Below are positions 32,437-33,488 of a stretch of 33,488 nt of DNA, in pieces. The stretch is taken from the NCBI GenBank assembly GCA_017881245.1, contig JADGRC010000103.1:1-33488 (forward strand). The letters run 5' to 3'. A program made the position numbers and the translations under genes. This DNA is from Pseudomonadota bacterium (GTDB lineage: Bacteria; Myxococcota_A; Polyangia; Fen-1088). Position 1 is the stretch's first letter. Each line of letters starts with the position of its first letter. The notes below the pieces were generated by a model, which had not been told where the DNA came from, made no database searches, and saw only the letters and a program-made list of their open reading frames with translations.

Positions 32437-33488
32437 TCAGGCCAATACCGACAGTCGCCGCGACGCGTCGGTCGGGACCGATTCTCCACCCCGCCGACTA
32501 GCCGACAGCGTCCCACATGCCGCCCCGATTTCGCCGCCGCCCGAATAGCGACGCACGATCGGCATGCGCAGCTCCCGATTCAGCGCATCACGAAAATCGT
32601 CCATCTCGCGCGCTGTCGGCGCCCGATAGCGCCCGGTTTGGTCGGTCACGTCGATCAGGTTGATCTTCACGCGCAACCCGGAAAGCAGCTCGGCCAACTG
32701 GCGAGCATGGGTGGGGCTGGTATTCACGCCGCCGATGGCCACGTACGCGATGGTCGCCCGCTGCCCCGACGCTTCGATATATGCGCGAATCTGAGGAATC
32801 AACTGGCCGAGGGGCCATCGTTTTTCGATCGGCATCAGGACGGCGCGCTCGGCGCTGGTAGGCGCTCCCAAGGAAAAAATCAATCGATACGGCTGTCGCT
32901 CCTCAATGTAGCGACGGATCGCGGGAACCACGCCGGCGGTGGAAATCGAGATCGCCTTGGCGGCGATGGCCAACCCAGCCGGATCGGAAAAGATGCTAGC
33001 CGCTCGCAGGACGTTCGCGGCATTCAGCAGCGGCTCGCCCATGCCCATGAACACGGCGCCCCGAACGGGATGATCGGCTTCACGGGCGATGGTTCGCAAC
33101 TGGGCCACGATCTCCCATGTCGCGAGGTTTCGAATGCCCCCTAAGCGGCCGGTCGCGCAGAAGTCGCACGCAAGCGCGCAACCAGCCTGCGAACTCAGGC
33201 AAACCGAATACTTCGCTGTCGGAAGGGCGGCCAGGCCCGGGGGCGCGCGCCCTTCGGAGCGCGCGATGCGCAAGGCACGCGCGGCGGCGGGATCGGGCAA
33301 GGGAATGCGCACAGCCTCGATCTCGTGCCCGTCCGATAACCTAAACAAATACTTTACAAAACCATCATCCGCCCGTCGGCGTTCCAACACATTCAGTTCG
33401 GGCCAGACGCTGGCGGTATCAATTGCCCGGGCCGTGGCGCGCGACAGCCCCCGGATTCGTCCCTGTACCCTTTCCATCGAATCGCCAC
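32437..33488 (-). CDS. rlmN: 23S rRNA/tRNA adenine C2-methyltransferase RlmN (5' partial)
   Basis: A radical-SAM methyltransferase that methylates C2 of A2503 in 23S rRNA and A37 of some tRNAs. The radical-SAM cluster ligands are CALACDFC (CxxxCxxC; Cys 100, 104, 107 counted from the ATG at 33477). The Cys of YSVCLSSQAGC and the one in EIGAACGTL (about 321) match the two extra conserved Cys of RlmN. MGMGEPLLN is the SAM-binding GxGEP motif. The in-window ATG at 33477 would leave out the usual N-terminal helical domain, and the frame stays open to the right edge, so the gene most likely continues outside. An extra segment of about 20 residues precedes the first conserved Cys. Confidence 0.92.
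   Translation of the reverse strand, partial: GDSMERVQGRIRGLSRATARAIDTASVWPELNVLERRRADDGFVKYLFRLSDGHEIEAVRIPLPDPAAARALRIARSEGRAPPGLAALPTAKYSVCLSSQAGCALACDFCATGRLGGIRNLATWEIVAQLRTIAREADHPVRGAVFMGMGEPLLNAANVLRAASIFSDPAGLAIAAKAISISTAGVVPAIRRYIEERQPYRLIFSLGAPTSAERAVLMPIEKRWPLGQLIPQIRAYIEASGQRATIAYVAIGGVNTSPTHARQLAELLSGLRVKINLIDVTDQTGRYRAPTAREMDDFRDALNRELRMPIVRRYSGGGEIGAACGTLSASRRGGESVPTDASRRLSVLA

Overview
The window is high-GC chromosomal DNA with a strongly myxobacterial (Myxococcota) flavour. The signs are: an infC gene that can only start at an AUC codon and carries a long Pro/Ala/Thr-rich tail, as described for the dsg gene of Myxococcus xanthus; a DUF2330 protein with a MYXO-CTERM-like Cys/TM/Arg tail; an Hanks-type Ser/Thr kinase next to an FHA-containing sigma-54 activator; and several large lipoproteins and a TSP3-OmpA protein. 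I cannot name a genus from the sequence. There are no insertion sequences, phage genes, CRISPR arrays or rRNA genes, and no gene-free stretch longer than 300 bases once the tRNAs are counted.

Left part (1-12.9 kb). After a partial DUF2330 surface protein on the plus strand, everything from about 1.6 to 12.8 kb lies on the minus strand. Read in the direction of transcription, it is tRNA-Val(GAC), thrS, infC, rpmI, rplT, pheS, pheT, ihfA, a MerR-type regulator, tRNA-Pro(GGG), surE, pcm, a LysM/M23 NlpD-like lipoprotein and apt. The first half is the classical translation operon (threonyl- and phenylalanyl-tRNA synthetases, IF3, L35, L20, IHF alpha). The second half resembles the surE-pcm-nlpD-rpoS cluster of gammaproteobacteria, with apt where rpoS would be. 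Candidate promoters and hairpins lie before tRNA-Val, infC, rpmI and ihfA.

Middle part (13-23.5 kb). A TSP3-repeat OmpA-family outer-membrane protein (plus) converges on a long-chain acyl-CoA synthetase (minus). The synthetase is divergent, across only 46 bp, from an ABC1/UbiB-type kinase (plus). Next comes a compact plus-strand signalling cluster: a membrane Ser/Thr kinase with a C-terminal beta-rich extracytoplasmic region, a small membrane protein with a TPR-like N-terminus whose start overlaps the kinase stop, and an FHA-GAF-AAA+-HTH sigma-54 activator. I infer a kinase-to-enhancer-binding-protein relay.

Right part (23.5-33.5 kb). Two unrecognised lipoproteins (overlapping genes) are followed by a FecCD/BtuC-type permease and a BtuF-like binding lipoprotein, with no ATPase gene alongside. 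A galactose-mutarotase-like enzyme, an unrecognised single-pass membrane protein and a DEAD-box-type RNA helicase with a DECD motif II follow. On the minus strand are a small Lys/Ala-rich secreted protein and rlmN, whose 5' end appears to run off the window.
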